Assembly: GCA_944391115.1 (NCBI GenBank)
Contig: CALXSJ010000008.1
Span: 62,001-126,000 of the forward strand
Direction of reading: 5' to 3'
Source of the DNA: an uncultured Victivallales bacterium
GTDB taxonomy: Bacteria; Verrucomicrobiota; Lentisphaeria; Victivallales; UBA1829
Length of the DNA stretch: 64,000 nt
In this document: piece after piece, positions 33,629-41,898 of the stretch
How the letters are laid out: each line of letters starts with the position of its first letter
Position numbering within the stretch: the stretch's first letter is position 1
Program-made: the position numbers and the translations under genes
The notes under the pieces: model-generated
What the model saw: the letters and a program-made list of their open reading frames with translations, nothing else
What the model was told of the DNA's origin: nothing
Database searches by the model: none

Positions 33629-34498
33629 TCATGTCTCCTGGATCAGGCGCATCACATATGCGCCGTATTCGGTTTTCAGCATGTCTTTGACGCTTGCGCG
33701 GAGCTCTTCCCGCGTCATCCAGCCGTTTGCATAGGCGATTTCCTGAAGACAGGCGATCTGAAGCCCCTGCCTCGTTTCAATGGTCCGGATAAAATTTGCC
33801 GCGTCAAGAAGACTTTCATGCGTTCCGGTATCCAGCCACGCATAACCGCGCTTGAGTTTTTCCACATGCAGCTCGCCGCGGTGCAGATATTCATTGTTCA
33901 CACTGGTGATTTCCAGTTCGCCCCGGGCGGAAGGTTTGATGTTTTTTGCGATTTCCACCACGTCGTTGTCATAGAAATAGAGTCCGGTGACGGCAAAATT
34001 CGATTTCGGCTTTTCCGGTTTTTCCTCAATGGAGATTGCTTTCCCCTCCTTATCAAATTCCACGACCCCGAAACGCTCCGGATCGCTCACATAGTAGCCG
34101 AATACCGTTGCCCCCTTTTTTCTCGCGGCGGCTTCGCGCAGAAGCATGCTGAGGTTCGCACCGTAGAAAATATTGTCCCCGAGCACCAGTGCGACGGAGT
34201 CTGTTCCGATGAACGATTCCCCGATCAGAAACGCCTGCGCCAGACCGTCCGGCGAAGGCTGGACCTCATAGGAAAGGCGGATCCCGAATTTCGAACCGTC
34301 TCCGAGAAGCCGGACGAAGCCGCTCTGATCCTTCGGCGTTGTGATGACAAGAATTTCCCGGATGCCCGCCAGCATCAGGACGGAGAGCGGATAATAGATC
34401 ATCGGCTTGTCATAGACCGCCAGAAGCTGCTTGGAGACTCCCTGCGTAATCGGATGCAGGCGCGTTCCCGCGCCGCCCGCCAGTACAATTCCTTTCAC
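33629..34498 (-). CDS. rfbA: Glucose-1-phosphate thymidylyltransferase
   Basis: It makes dTDP-glucose from dTTP and glucose-1-phosphate. The start motif [21 protein letters not shown] and [15 protein letters not shown] are diagnostic, as is GDNIFYG. I place the start at GTG 34498, which overlaps the rfbB stop as GTGA. The frame stays open upstream to 34585, but those residues match no family member. Length is 289 residues, as usual. Confidence 0.95.
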   Translation of the reverse strand: MKGIVLAGGAGTRLHPITQGVSKQLLAVYDKPMIYYPLSVLMLAGIREILVITTPKDQSGFVRLLGDGSKFGIRLSYEVQPSPDGLAQAFLIGESFIGTDSVALVLGDNIFYGANLSMLLREAAARKKGATVFGYYVSDPERFGVVEFDKEGKAISIEEKPEKPKSNFAVTGLYFYDNDVVEIAKNIKPSARGELEITSVNNEYLHRGELHVEKLKRGYAWLDTGTHESLLDAANFIRTIETRQGLQIACLQEIAYANGWMTREELRASVKDMLKTEYGAYVMRLIQET

Positions 34499-35565
34499 TG
34501 CACACCTCCAGTGCCGAGCCGTTCGCGGTGATAAGTGCCTTCCTGCACATGTTTGCACCAGGTGAAGCGGTGGTCGAGATACCACTGCACGGTTTTCCGG
34601 ATGCCGCTTTCAAAGGTTTCGAGCGGCTTCCAGCCCAGTTCGCGCCCGATTTTCGCTGCGTCGATCGCATAACGCAGATCATGGCCGGGGCGGTCGGTCA
34701 CAAAGGTGATCTGTTTCGAATAGGATTTGCCGTCCGCGCGCGGCTGAAGTTCGTCGAGGATTTCACAGATCTTGCGGACGACCTCAATGTTTTTCTTCTC
34801 ATTGTGCCCTCCGATATTGTAGGTCTCGCCGGGAACGCCCCGTGTCGCCACCAGATACAGGGCGCGCGCATGGTCTTCCACATAGAGCCAGTCGCGGATC
34901 TGCGCCCCCGTGCCGTAGACGGGGAGCGCCTTGCCGTCCAGCGCGTTGAGGATGACCAGGGGAATCAGCTTCTCCGGGAAGTGGTAAGGGCCGTAGTTGT
35001 TGGAGCAGTTCGTGACGAGGGTCGGAAGCTGGAACGTGCGTTTCCAGGCCCGGACCAGATGATCGCTTGCCGCTTTGCTCGCGGAATACGGCGAAGACGG
35101 CGCGTAGGGGGTTGTCTCCCGGAAAAAATCACCGGGGCCTTTCAGGTCGCCGTAGACCTCGTCCGTGGAGATATGATGGAAGCGGAAACGTTTTTTCGCC
35201 CCTTCATCGAGTGTGCGGTGATATTTGCGCGCGGCTTCGAGCAGCGTATAGGTTCCGACGATATTGGTCTGAATGAATTCTCCGGGACCGTCGATGGAAC
35301 GGTCCACATGGGATTCCGCTGCCAGATGCATGACGATGTCCGGACGGAAATCCGCAAAGATGCGGTCCATCGCGGATTTGTCGCAGATGTCCGCTTTTTC
35401 GAAGCGGAAGCGCGGATCGGCGGAAACGCTTTCCAGAGATTCCAGATTGCCCGCATAGGTCAGCTTGTCAACGACACAGACACGGTCCTCCGTATTCCCG
35501 ATGATATGGCGCACGACGGCCGAACCGATGAATCCGGCGCCGCCTGTAACTATAATTCTGTTCAC
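34495..35565 (-). CDS. rfbB: dTDP-glucose 4,6-dehydratase
   Basis: The first gene of the operon, 356 residues. [20 protein letters not shown] is the NAD-binding Rossmann motif. [15 protein letters not shown] is typical, and [17 protein letters not shown] holds the catalytic YxxxK. The start is GTG (35565), preceded by GGGAGGAA. A good promoter (35603-35630) lies about 40 bases upstream. It converts dTDP-glucose to the 4-keto-6-deoxy sugar. Confidence 0.95.
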   Translation of the reverse strand: MNRIIVTGGAGFIGSAVVRHIIGNTEDRVCVVDKLTYAGNLESLESVSADPRFRFEKADICDKSAMDRIFADFRPDIVMHLAAESHVDRSIDGPGEFIQTNIVGTYTLLEAARKYHRTLDEGAKKRFRFHHISTDEVYGDLKGPGDFFRETTPYAPSSPYSASKAASDHLVRAWKRTFQLPTLVTNCSNNYGPYHFPEKLIPLVILNALDGKALPVYGTGAQIRDWLYVEDHARALYLVATRGVPGETYNIGGHNEKKNIEVVRKICEILDELQPRADGKSYSKQITFVTDRPGHDLRYAIDAAKIGRELGWKPLETFESGIRKTVQWYLDHRFTWCKHVQEGTYHRERLGTGGVQ

Positions 35566-35881
35566 CGGAATATTCCTCCCAGATTGTTTTTACTTCTCAG
35601 TTAATATAAAGCCCATCGAAAGGATGTCAACTTTTCCTCCCGAAAAAGGAATGGTTTTTCCCGTGACGGCTTTGCCGCGATGCATCCGGGATGAGGGAGT
35701 TTCCCAGATGAAAAAGGCGGGGCATTTTTGCGCCCCCTCCGGAGGAGTTTTCCGTCATCGGCTGACGCTTGATCTTATTTTCAAGACTTTTTCATTTTCA
35801 TGCTTGAAAAACGTTGAATTCAGATTCAAATTATAAGAATCGGATTCCTTCATGAAAAGCTGAACGGGACGGGTTCTGAGA
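35566..35881. other. Divergent spacer between rfbB and the AsmA-like gene
   Basis: These 316 bases hold the rfb promoter on the minus side. A GGGGC/GCCCC hairpin with a T-rich loop lies at about 35725-35742, and AT-rich DNA near 35760-35840 precedes the AsmA-like gene. I see no convincing plus-strand -35/-10 pair and no gene. Confidence 0.45.
35603..35630 (-). promoter_or_regulatory. Sigma70-type promoter of the rfb operon
   Basis: On the minus strand: consensus -35 TTGACA (35630-35625), 16-base spacer, -10 TATATT (35608-35603). It is one of the strongest promoters in the window. Confidence 0.65.
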
Positions 35882-38677
35882 ATGTCGAAAAGGAAAAAAA
35901 TTCTGACGATTGCCGTTTGCGCGGTGTTCGGATTGCTTTTGCTGACTGCGGCGGCCTGCCGGATTGCTCTCAGTTCGACTGTCATCTGTTCCAGATGGCT
36001 TCCGATGGCGGGCCGGATGACGAATTCTTCCATCTCGGCATCCGAAGTCAATCTGAGTCTTCTCCGCAATTCTCTGGAGATCAAGGATTTTTTTTACGCG
36101 GATTCCAGCGGGTTTGAGCTCCGGATCGATTCATTGAACACGAGGATTGCTTTTTTCAGGCTGTTGTCAAAGGATTTCCGGATCGACGCCCCCGCGCTGC
36201 AGGGAGTGCGCATCAAATTCCGGCAGGCTGCGGGGAAGGCGGCCATTCCGGCCCCTGCACGGAAACCTGCGGGGATTCCGCCTCCGTCCGTGACAAAAGA
36301 ACCGTTGCCGCATCCGGGGGATGGGCGCATCCCGCTGATGAACAATATCCGGATTCCGGAATCGATCCTCGGCTGGAAAGTGCTGCCTTTCAAAGTTGCG
36401 CTGCGGGATCTTGTGATCCGCGATCTTGCCGTGGATTATGCCGGGGCGGATGGAACGGAACTGAATTATGCGCTTGAATCTCTGACTTTGAACCGGATCG
36501 GGCCCGGCATGTTTTCGGAACTGCGGCTGGATTCCATTCTGACCGCTTCCCGGAAGAAGACCGGGGTGGAAATCCGGTCGCTTCCTCTGTCCCTTGTCTG
36601 TAAAATGCTTCTGGATTCCAGTCTTTTCCCGGAAAGTCTGGAGCTGTCCGTCGATTCCCGAGCGGAATCTCCGGCCGCTCTTCTTGTTCCCGCGGCAAGT
36701 CTGAAGGTCCCCCTTGCACTGGAGCGGATGCGTTTTCTTGTGCGGGGTAAATGCAGTGCGGGAAAATGGACTCTGGAACAGGGACTTTTTTCCATGGGAA
36801 AATCCTCGCTGAAGGCATCCGGCGAACTGGAGCCCCGTCTCAATCACGCTTCACTTGACTGGACGCTGAAGCTGTATCCCGGGCAGTTTCCGGAGCCGCT
36901 GCCCGGCGTCATCCGGAAATCCGGCATGGATATCGCATACCTGGAGGAAAGCGGAAAACTTTTGTTTCGCAACGGCAGGCTTGACATTTCCGGCAGCCTG
37001 GCGGGGACCGGATTCAAACTGGATGGAAAAGGTGTCGCGGCCGATGATCTGCGCGTTGCGATGAATTATATCTTTGGCGCGGATATTCCGGGCGGAACAT
37101 TTGTGCTCTCGAATGCAATGCTGGATGTTTCCGCAGGGAAAAACAGCCTGATCTCCCTGCAGAGTAAAACGCCGCTGAAGTTTTACCGGACAAGAGAGGG
37201 GGTTTTTCCCGATCCGGCAACTGTGCCGAACCTGCAGTTCCGTCTTCGTGAGATGGCCCTGTCGAATCTGAACATATTCCTGAACGGGAAAAAATTCCGG
37301 AAAGGCGCGGCGGAACTTTCCGCCGCATTGACCGCGGATGAGGCGCGCAATATCCTGCTGACTGCGCATATGCTTGTCCGGGAGAAGCATAAGGGCGGAA
37401 CGGCGGCGGAAATCACCATGGATGCCCGCATCAATCTTGCGGACAACAGCCGGCCGGATTCCATCCGCTTTGCGTCCCGGAAGATCGATATCCCTCTTCT
37501 GCGTGATATTTTCTCATTGGAGGAGCCTGTGGCCGCATCCGATCCGGAAGCGGTTGTTTCCGCGCCATCCGCTTCCTCCCGCCGGGAACCTTCTGCTGCC
37601 GTGCGTGCCGATCCGCAACTGCCGCCGTCTCCGCCTTCGCGCGCCGCCTCCGTTCCATCCGCTTCAGCGCAGGAATCTCCGGCTTTGGCCGGCAGGCTGC
37701 CGGCCTTTCTGCGCAGCAGGGATATTGAAGTGTTTTTCGACTTGAAGAACATGTGTTGCGCGTCTGATGTCAGTCTTGCGCTTGCAGGGAAGACGGCCTT
37801 CCGGAAATGTCTTCTTTCCGCAGACCGGATGCTTCTTCGGATCAACGGCACAGACTTTCCGCTGAATTTCGAGGCGAATCTGGCGGACGGCCGCTGCAGA
37901 GCGGAGGGAATGACAAAGGGCTTGAACGCGGGACCGCTGGTCAATCTCTTCCTGACTCGGAAGACAGCCGCCCTGAAGGTGGATTCCCTGAAATTCGAAC
38001 TGAGTGCATCCGGTTTCACCCCGGATCGGATCCGGCAGACTCTGACCGGCACTTTTGTCGCCGGCGTCTCCGGCATTTCCTTGCCGCTGGAGCTGGATCA
38101 GTCCAGCGATCTTTTCCAGCTTGTCATGCTTCCTCTGGAAAATATTCCGTCCCTGCTCGGGATGATCGGAGGCGGCGAACTGAAAAATCTTGCGCTTGAG
38201 AAGACCCGCGGGCTGGCATCCATACTGAGCGGTGATTCGGCCCTGTGCTTCTCTTCCGGCAATCTGGACGTATCATTCCGCGCCGGCGTGATGACGCTGA
38301 AGGACCTGACTCTGACAGGCGATCCGGTTCTTACGGAAACGCTGCTTGGAACCGTCAATCTTGCAACCGGGGGGATTGACCTGAAAACACGGACCGGACT
38401 GGATGTCATCACGATTCCGCTGAATTTCAAGGGGTCAATCACATCTCCAGTGCCGGATTTCACGAGCGGAATCTCCGATTTCCTGAAACTCAACGCCGCG
38501 GCTCCGCTTCAGAAAACGGTGGATCGTCTTCTGAACAGCGCACTGAATGTTTCGGAAACGGAGGCCGAAGCGCTGGAAAATGATGAGAATGTGTTGGACA
38601 AGGCCATTGACAAGGGCATCCGGAACGGACTCCGCAGTCTCGATAAATGGCTGAATCGCCGGAACGGCAGACAATGA
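35882..38677 (+). CDS. AsmA-like envelope protein
   Basis: The 931-residue protein has one N-terminal membrane helix (ILTIAVCAVFGLLLLTAAAC, residues 8-27) and then a long, mostly beta-strand periplasmic part. A proline-rich linker lies near residues 120-150 and a longer Ser/Pro/Ala-rich linker at about 550-605. The C-terminal section (about 720-900) contains the AsmA-type strand pattern VSGISLPLELDQSSDLFQ ... GNLDVSFRAGVMTLKDLTL. Such proteins are thought to form grooves that carry phospholipid between membranes or to assist outer-membrane assembly. The exact subfamily is unclear. It is 30 bases upstream of galK. Confidence 0.7.
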   Translation: MSKRKKILTIAVCAVFGLLLLTAAACRIALSSTVICSRWLPMAGRMTNSSISASEVNLSLLRNSLEIKDFFYADSSGFELRIDSLNTRIAFFRLLSKDFRIDAPALQGVRIKFRQAAGKAAIPAPARKPAGIPPPSVTKEPLPHPGDGRIPLMNNIRIPESILGWKVLPFKVALRDLVIRDLAVDYAGADGTELNYALESLTLNRIGPGMFSELRLDSILTASRKKTGVEIRSLPLSLVCKMLLDSSLFPESLELSVDSRAESPAALLVPAASLKVPLALERMRFLVRGKCSAGKWTLEQGLFSMGKSSLKASGELEPRLNHASLDWTLKLYPGQFPEPLPGVIRKSGMDIAYLEESGKLLFRNGRLDISGSLAGTGFKLDGKGVAADDLRVAMNYIFGADIPGGTFVLSNAMLDVSAGKNSLISLQSKTPLKFYRTREGVFPDPATVPNLQFRLREMALSNLNIFLNGKKFRKGAAELSAALTADEARNILLTAHMLVREKHKGGTAAEITMDARINLADNSRPDSIRFASRKIDIPLLRDIFSLEEPVAASDPEAVVSAPSASSRREPSAAVRADPQLPPSPPSRAASVPSASAQESPALAGRLPAFLRSRDIEVFFDLKNMCCASDVSLALAGKTAFRKCLLSADRMLLRINGTDFPLNFEANLADGRCRAEGMTKGLNAGPLVNLFLTRKTAALKVDSLKFELSASGFTPDRIRQTLTGTFVAGVSGISLPLELDQSSDLFQLVMLPLENIPSLLGMIGGGELKNLALEKTRGLASILSGDSALCFSSGNLDVSFRAGVMTLKDLTLTGDPVLTETLLGTVNLATGGIDLKTRTGLDVITIPLNFKGSITSPVPDFTSGISDFLKLNAAAPLQKTVDRLLNSALNVSETEAEALENDENVLDKAIDKGIRNGLRSLDKWLNRRNGRQ

Positions 38678-38707
38678 ATCACAATAAAATGGGAAAGGAA
38701 TGAAACC

Positions 38708-39862
38708 ATGGAAGCTCTGGAAAACATTTTTGAATCACATTTCGGACGGAAAGCCGCCGTACTTTCCCGTGCGCCCGGCCGTCTGGAAATTCTCGGAAAC
38801 CATACCGACTATAACGAAGGATATGTTCTGAGCGCCGCCGTCACGCAGTCCACTTCCTTTGCGATGGCTCCGAAGGACGGTTCCCGCTGCCGTCTGATCG
38901 ACTGCGCCCTGCCTGGCGAATTTTCGATTGACCTGGACAATATGGACACCCCCCGGAAGGGAGACTGGACCAATTATCTCAAGGGCGCTCTGGTGGAACT
39001 CCGCCGCCGCGGCGTCAAATTCGGCGCTTTCGACGCGGTGCTCCGCAGCACGGTGCCTCTTTCCGCCGGGATGAGCAGTTCCGCAGCCCTTGAAATGGCA
39101 TTCTGTTTCGCGCTCAAGACCATCTACGGCATTGATCTGCCGAAAGCCGACTGGGCGCGTGTCGGACAGGCGGTGGAAAACAAATACATGGGACTGCAGT
39201 CCGGCCTGCTCGACCAGTTCAGTTCGATTTTCGGGAAAAAGGATGCTCTGATTCTCTGCGATTTCCGTTCGGTCGAAGTGCTGAAGAATGTTCCGATGCC
39301 GCCGGGATATTCCATTGTCGTGGCGAATACGATGGTGAAACACAATCTTGTCGAGTCCGATTACAATCTGCGGCGCGAGAGCTGTGAACGCGCACGCGAT
39401 GCGATCCGCCGCGTCTATCCGGAGGTCCGGATGCTCCGCGATGTCGACAGAAAAATGCTGGACGCATGCCGGGACGCGATGGATGCGGTGGATTACCGCC
39501 GCGCGCTGCATGTTGTCGGGGAGAATGAACGTGTGATGCAGGGGGTCGCCTTCCTGGAAAAGGGGGATATCCGTTCTTTCGGCGAACTGCTGTTTCTCAG
39601 TCACGAGAGTTCCCGCCGCAATTTCGAGAACAGCTGTCCGGAACTGGACGCCCTGGTGGAGATCGCCCGTTCGATTCCCGACTGTCTCGGCGCGCGTCTA
39701 AGCGGCGGCGGATTCGGCGGCATTACGATTCATCTGGTCCGGCACGAGGCGGCGGAACGCTACTGCGACCGTCTCAAGACCGCCTACAAGGCTATGACGG
39801 GAAAAGAGACGCAGACGATTCTCTGCGATATCGGAGACGGCGCTTCCGCGCAGGCGCTTTGA
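38708..39862 (+). CDS. galK: Galactokinase
   Basis: The 384-residue GHMP kinase phosphorylates galactose to galactose-1-phosphate, the first Leloir step. Motif 1 RLEILGNHTDYNEGYVLSAA is the galactokinase signature with the substrate-binding residues. Motif 2 PLSAGMSSSAALEMAFCFAL is the ATP-binding loop. LGARLSGGGFGGITIHLV near the C-terminus is GHMP motif 3. AAAGGAATG precedes the ATG. It fits the alpha- and beta-galactosidase-like enzymes in this window. galT and galE are not present here. Confidence 0.95.
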   Translation: MEALENIFESHFGRKAAVLSRAPGRLEILGNHTDYNEGYVLSAAVTQSTSFAMAPKDGSRCRLIDCALPGEFSIDLDNMDTPRKGDWTNYLKGALVELRRRGVKFGAFDAVLRSTVPLSAGMSSSAALEMAFCFALKTIYGIDLPKADWARVGQAVENKYMGLQSGLLDQFSSIFGKKDALILCDFRSVEVLKNVPMPPGYSIVVANTMVKHNLVESDYNLRRESCERARDAIRRVYPEVRMLRDVDRKMLDACRDAMDAVDYRRALHVVGENERVMQGVAFLEKGDIRSFGELLFLSHESSRRNFENSCPELDALVEIARSIPDCLGARLSGGGFGGITIHLVRHEAAERYCDRLKTAYKAMTGKETQTILCDIGDGASAQAL

Positions 39863-40010
39863 GTCGGCGCTGTTTCCCGCGTGTCTGTCCCGTACCGGGG
39901 GCGGAATGTCTTTTGGATTTCCGTTTCCCGATGCGGCGCGGATTCCGGTTCAGACTGCATCCCGTCGCGCTGTCAAGGTCCCGGCATGCGGTGGCATGCG
40001 CCGGGTCCGC

Positions 40011-40859
40011 TTATCTCCGGCAGAATTCCCGGGGCGAGAGTCCGGTGTGTTTCCGGAAATCGTTGGAGAAATAGAGCTGGTTCTGATACCCGCAGAGTGT
40101 TGCGATTTCCTTGATTGGCATGGATTTGTTCTGCAGCAGGTTTTTCGCGTAATTGATCCGCTGAGAGATCAGAAACTGAATCGGGGTCATGTTCAGGTGT
40201 TTTTTGAAGAGACGCGTCAATGTCGCCTTGCTGCATTTCGCCTCCTGGCTGATATCCTCCAGGGTCAGTTTCTGAAAGATGTTCTGCTCGATGAAATGGC
40301 GGCTGGCGATCAGCGCCGGCGGCATTGCGGTTGTTCTCCGCGATGTTGCGATCTGCATCAGAAACGCATAGGCGAGAATGGAAAGTTCGGAAACGGAATC
40401 CGGATTTTTTTCATTCAGCAGGCGGCAGATCCGTTCATGCAGCTCAATGATTTTCAGAGACAGAAAGTCAGGGATGACAAAAAAAGAATCCAGTTCCAGC
40501 GTCTTGACCAGAATTTTCAGTGCCATGCCGCTGAATCCGATGCATTTCTTGACGCAGTATCCTGCCGGACCCGTTTCCAGCTTATGGGAACCGAAGGGAA
40601 TGACCGCCAGTTCTCCGGGATTCAGGAGAGCGGTCGTGCCGTCGTGATAAATTTTGAGATTGCCTTCCTGGATGAGCTGGATGTCGAGATTTTCAAAATG
40701 ATTGTGGTTGACCCAGTAACCCTCCGCGTATTTGCTGTCTCCGGCGAAAACCGGCCACAGGGTCATGGCCTGGAAGGTCGGCGGCACCCAGGAGTTCATG
40801 TTCTCCCTGATGAAGGGCATTACTTTCTGATTGTAAGTGGTTCCCCGTTTGATTTTCAT
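40011..40859 (-). CDS. AraC-family transcriptional regulator
   Basis: The protein is 282 residues if started at the ATG at 40859, which has GAAGGA 8 bases upstream; the frame stays open to 41012. The N-terminal sensor domain is cupin-like (NPGELAVIPFGSHKLETG). The C-terminal AraC domain shows LTLEDISQEAKCSKATLTRLFKKHLNMTP as first HTH and IKEIATLCGYQNQLYFSNDFRKHTGLSP as second. Its partner on the other side is a second AraC gene, so the pair is divergent from each other rather than from a hydrolase. Confidence 0.9.
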   Translation of the reverse strand: MKIKRGTTYNQKVMPFIRENMNSWVPPTFQAMTLWPVFAGDSKYAEGYWVNHNHFENLDIQLIQEGNLKIYHDGTTALLNPGELAVIPFGSHKLETGPAGYCVKKCIGFSGMALKILVKTLELDSFFVIPDFLSLKIIELHERICRLLNEKNPDSVSELSILAYAFLMQIATSRRTTAMPPALIASRHFIEQNIFQKLTLEDISQEAKCSKATLTRLFKKHLNMTPIQFLISQRINYAKNLLQNKSMPIKEIATLCGYQNQLYFSNDFRKHTGLSPREFCRR

Positions 40860-40978
40860 TCCGGATGTCCTTCGTTTGCGGTGCAGGCCGAATGCGACTG
40901 CGCCGTGAAATGCCGTTCCGGTGTCCTGCTTTCCCGGAACACCGGCGCAGAGCGGTTCCTTTTCCCCGGTCTGTGGAA

Positions 40979-41006
40979 AATGTAGCATGCCTCCGGAAAA
41001 TTGAAA
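40979..41006 (-). promoter_or_regulatory. Candidate promoter for the minus-strand AraC gene
   Basis: On the minus strand: -35 TTTCAA (41006-41001), 16-base spacer, -10 TACATT (40984-40979). The -35 is imperfect. It would leave a 110-base leader. Confidence 0.35.
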
Positions 41007-41016
41007 TGGCAAAATG

Positions 41017-41045
41017 GCTGAAAACTTGTCAATTCAGCTGAAAAC
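41017..41045 (+). repeat. Tandem GCTGAAAAC direct repeat, possible AraC operator
   Basis: GCTGAAAAC occurs at 41017-41025 and 41037-41045, exactly 20 bases (about two helical turns) apart, same orientation. It lies between the promoters of the two divergent AraC genes. AraC-family half-sites are usually arranged this way. Confidence 0.5.
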
Positions 41046-41068
41046 GTCTTTCGGAGCAGTCTCTGCAA

Positions 41069-41096
41069 TTGAAAAGAGCCGTTTCGATATTACAGT
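41069..41096 (+). promoter_or_regulatory. Sigma70-type promoter for the plus-strand AraC gene
   Basis: The -35 is TTGAAA (41069-41074), the spacer is 16 bases, and the -10 is TACAGT (41091-41096), 26 bases before the ATG at 41122. Confidence 0.5.
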
Positions 41097-41121
41097 ATTC
41101 CGGGAAAGGAGATGCTGCACC

Positions 41122-41865
41122 ATGCACATGCCGGAACTTCTGTATTTCGGGCGGGGGAGAAATCCTTCCGCGCAGCTGCATAAACATGCCTTTTATCAGA
41201 TTGAATTCTGTCTTTCCGGGCAGTTGTTCTGCAGGACGGAGAAAAGCCGTTTCGTTCTCTCCGCCGGGGAGTTCTGGCTGATCCCGCCGGAACTGCCGCA
41301 TCAGTTTCTTGACAACCGGAATCCGTATGAATATCTTTCGTTGAAATTCAGCTGCAATTCCGCGCTTTCCGAATATCACGGGCATGATCCGCTCTCCTGT
41401 TACTGGCTGAATTCGATTCTGCGTCTCATCGGGAACGGAAAGGATTTTTCGGCGTATTCTCCGGAAGGGAAGGCGGTCATAGAAAACTGCCTGTCCGGAA
41501 TTCTGCACCATCTTGCGAATGGTTCCGCAGATGCGCACCGGGATTCCCCGTTCATCATGGCGATCCGCGAGGAGGTATGCAAGCACGGTTACAAGATCAA
41601 TGTCGCGGAGCTTGCGAACTTTTTCCGCTGCACCCGCTCCCAGCTTCAGTACCGTTTTTCCAAGGAGTGCAGCGGCAGCACCAACGTCAAGCATTTCATT
41701 GAGAGCATTCTGATCTCTCTGGCGGAGCGGCATTTGAAGTATTCGTCCATGAACCTTTCCGAAATCGCAAAGGAAATGAATTTTCCGTCCATTTACGTTT
41801 TTTCCCGTTTCTACAAGCGGAAAACCGGCTGCTCGCCCCGCCGGCGCCGGAGGGAGCAGTTGTAA
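41122..41865 (+). CDS. AraC-family transcriptional regulator
   Basis: The protein is 247 residues from the ATG at 41122, chosen because AAAGGAGA lies 10 bases upstream and a promoter overlaps the earlier in-frame codons. The N-terminal cupin-like domain is HAFYQIEFCLSGQLFCRTEKS. The AraC C-terminus (about 150-240) has INVAELANFFRCTRSQLQYRFSKEC and LSEIAKEMNFPSIYVFSRFYKRKTG. The neighbouring divergent AraC gene shares the spacer with a tandem repeat. The target genes are not obvious; the next gene on the right is a cation-chloride cotransporter on the other strand. Confidence 0.9.
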   Translation: MHMPELLYFGRGRNPSAQLHKHAFYQIEFCLSGQLFCRTEKSRFVLSAGEFWLIPPELPHQFLDNRNPYEYLSLKFSCNSALSEYHGHDPLSCYWLNSILRLIGNGKDFSAYSPEGKAVIENCLSGILHHLANGSADAHRDSPFIMAIREEVCKHGYKINVAELANFFRCTRSQLQYRFSKECSGSTNVKHFIESILISLAERHLKYSSMNLSEIAKEMNFPSIYVFSRFYKRKTGCSPRRRRREQL

Positions 41866-41898
41866 GCATACGGCCGGAAGCGGCGGAACCGATGTCCT

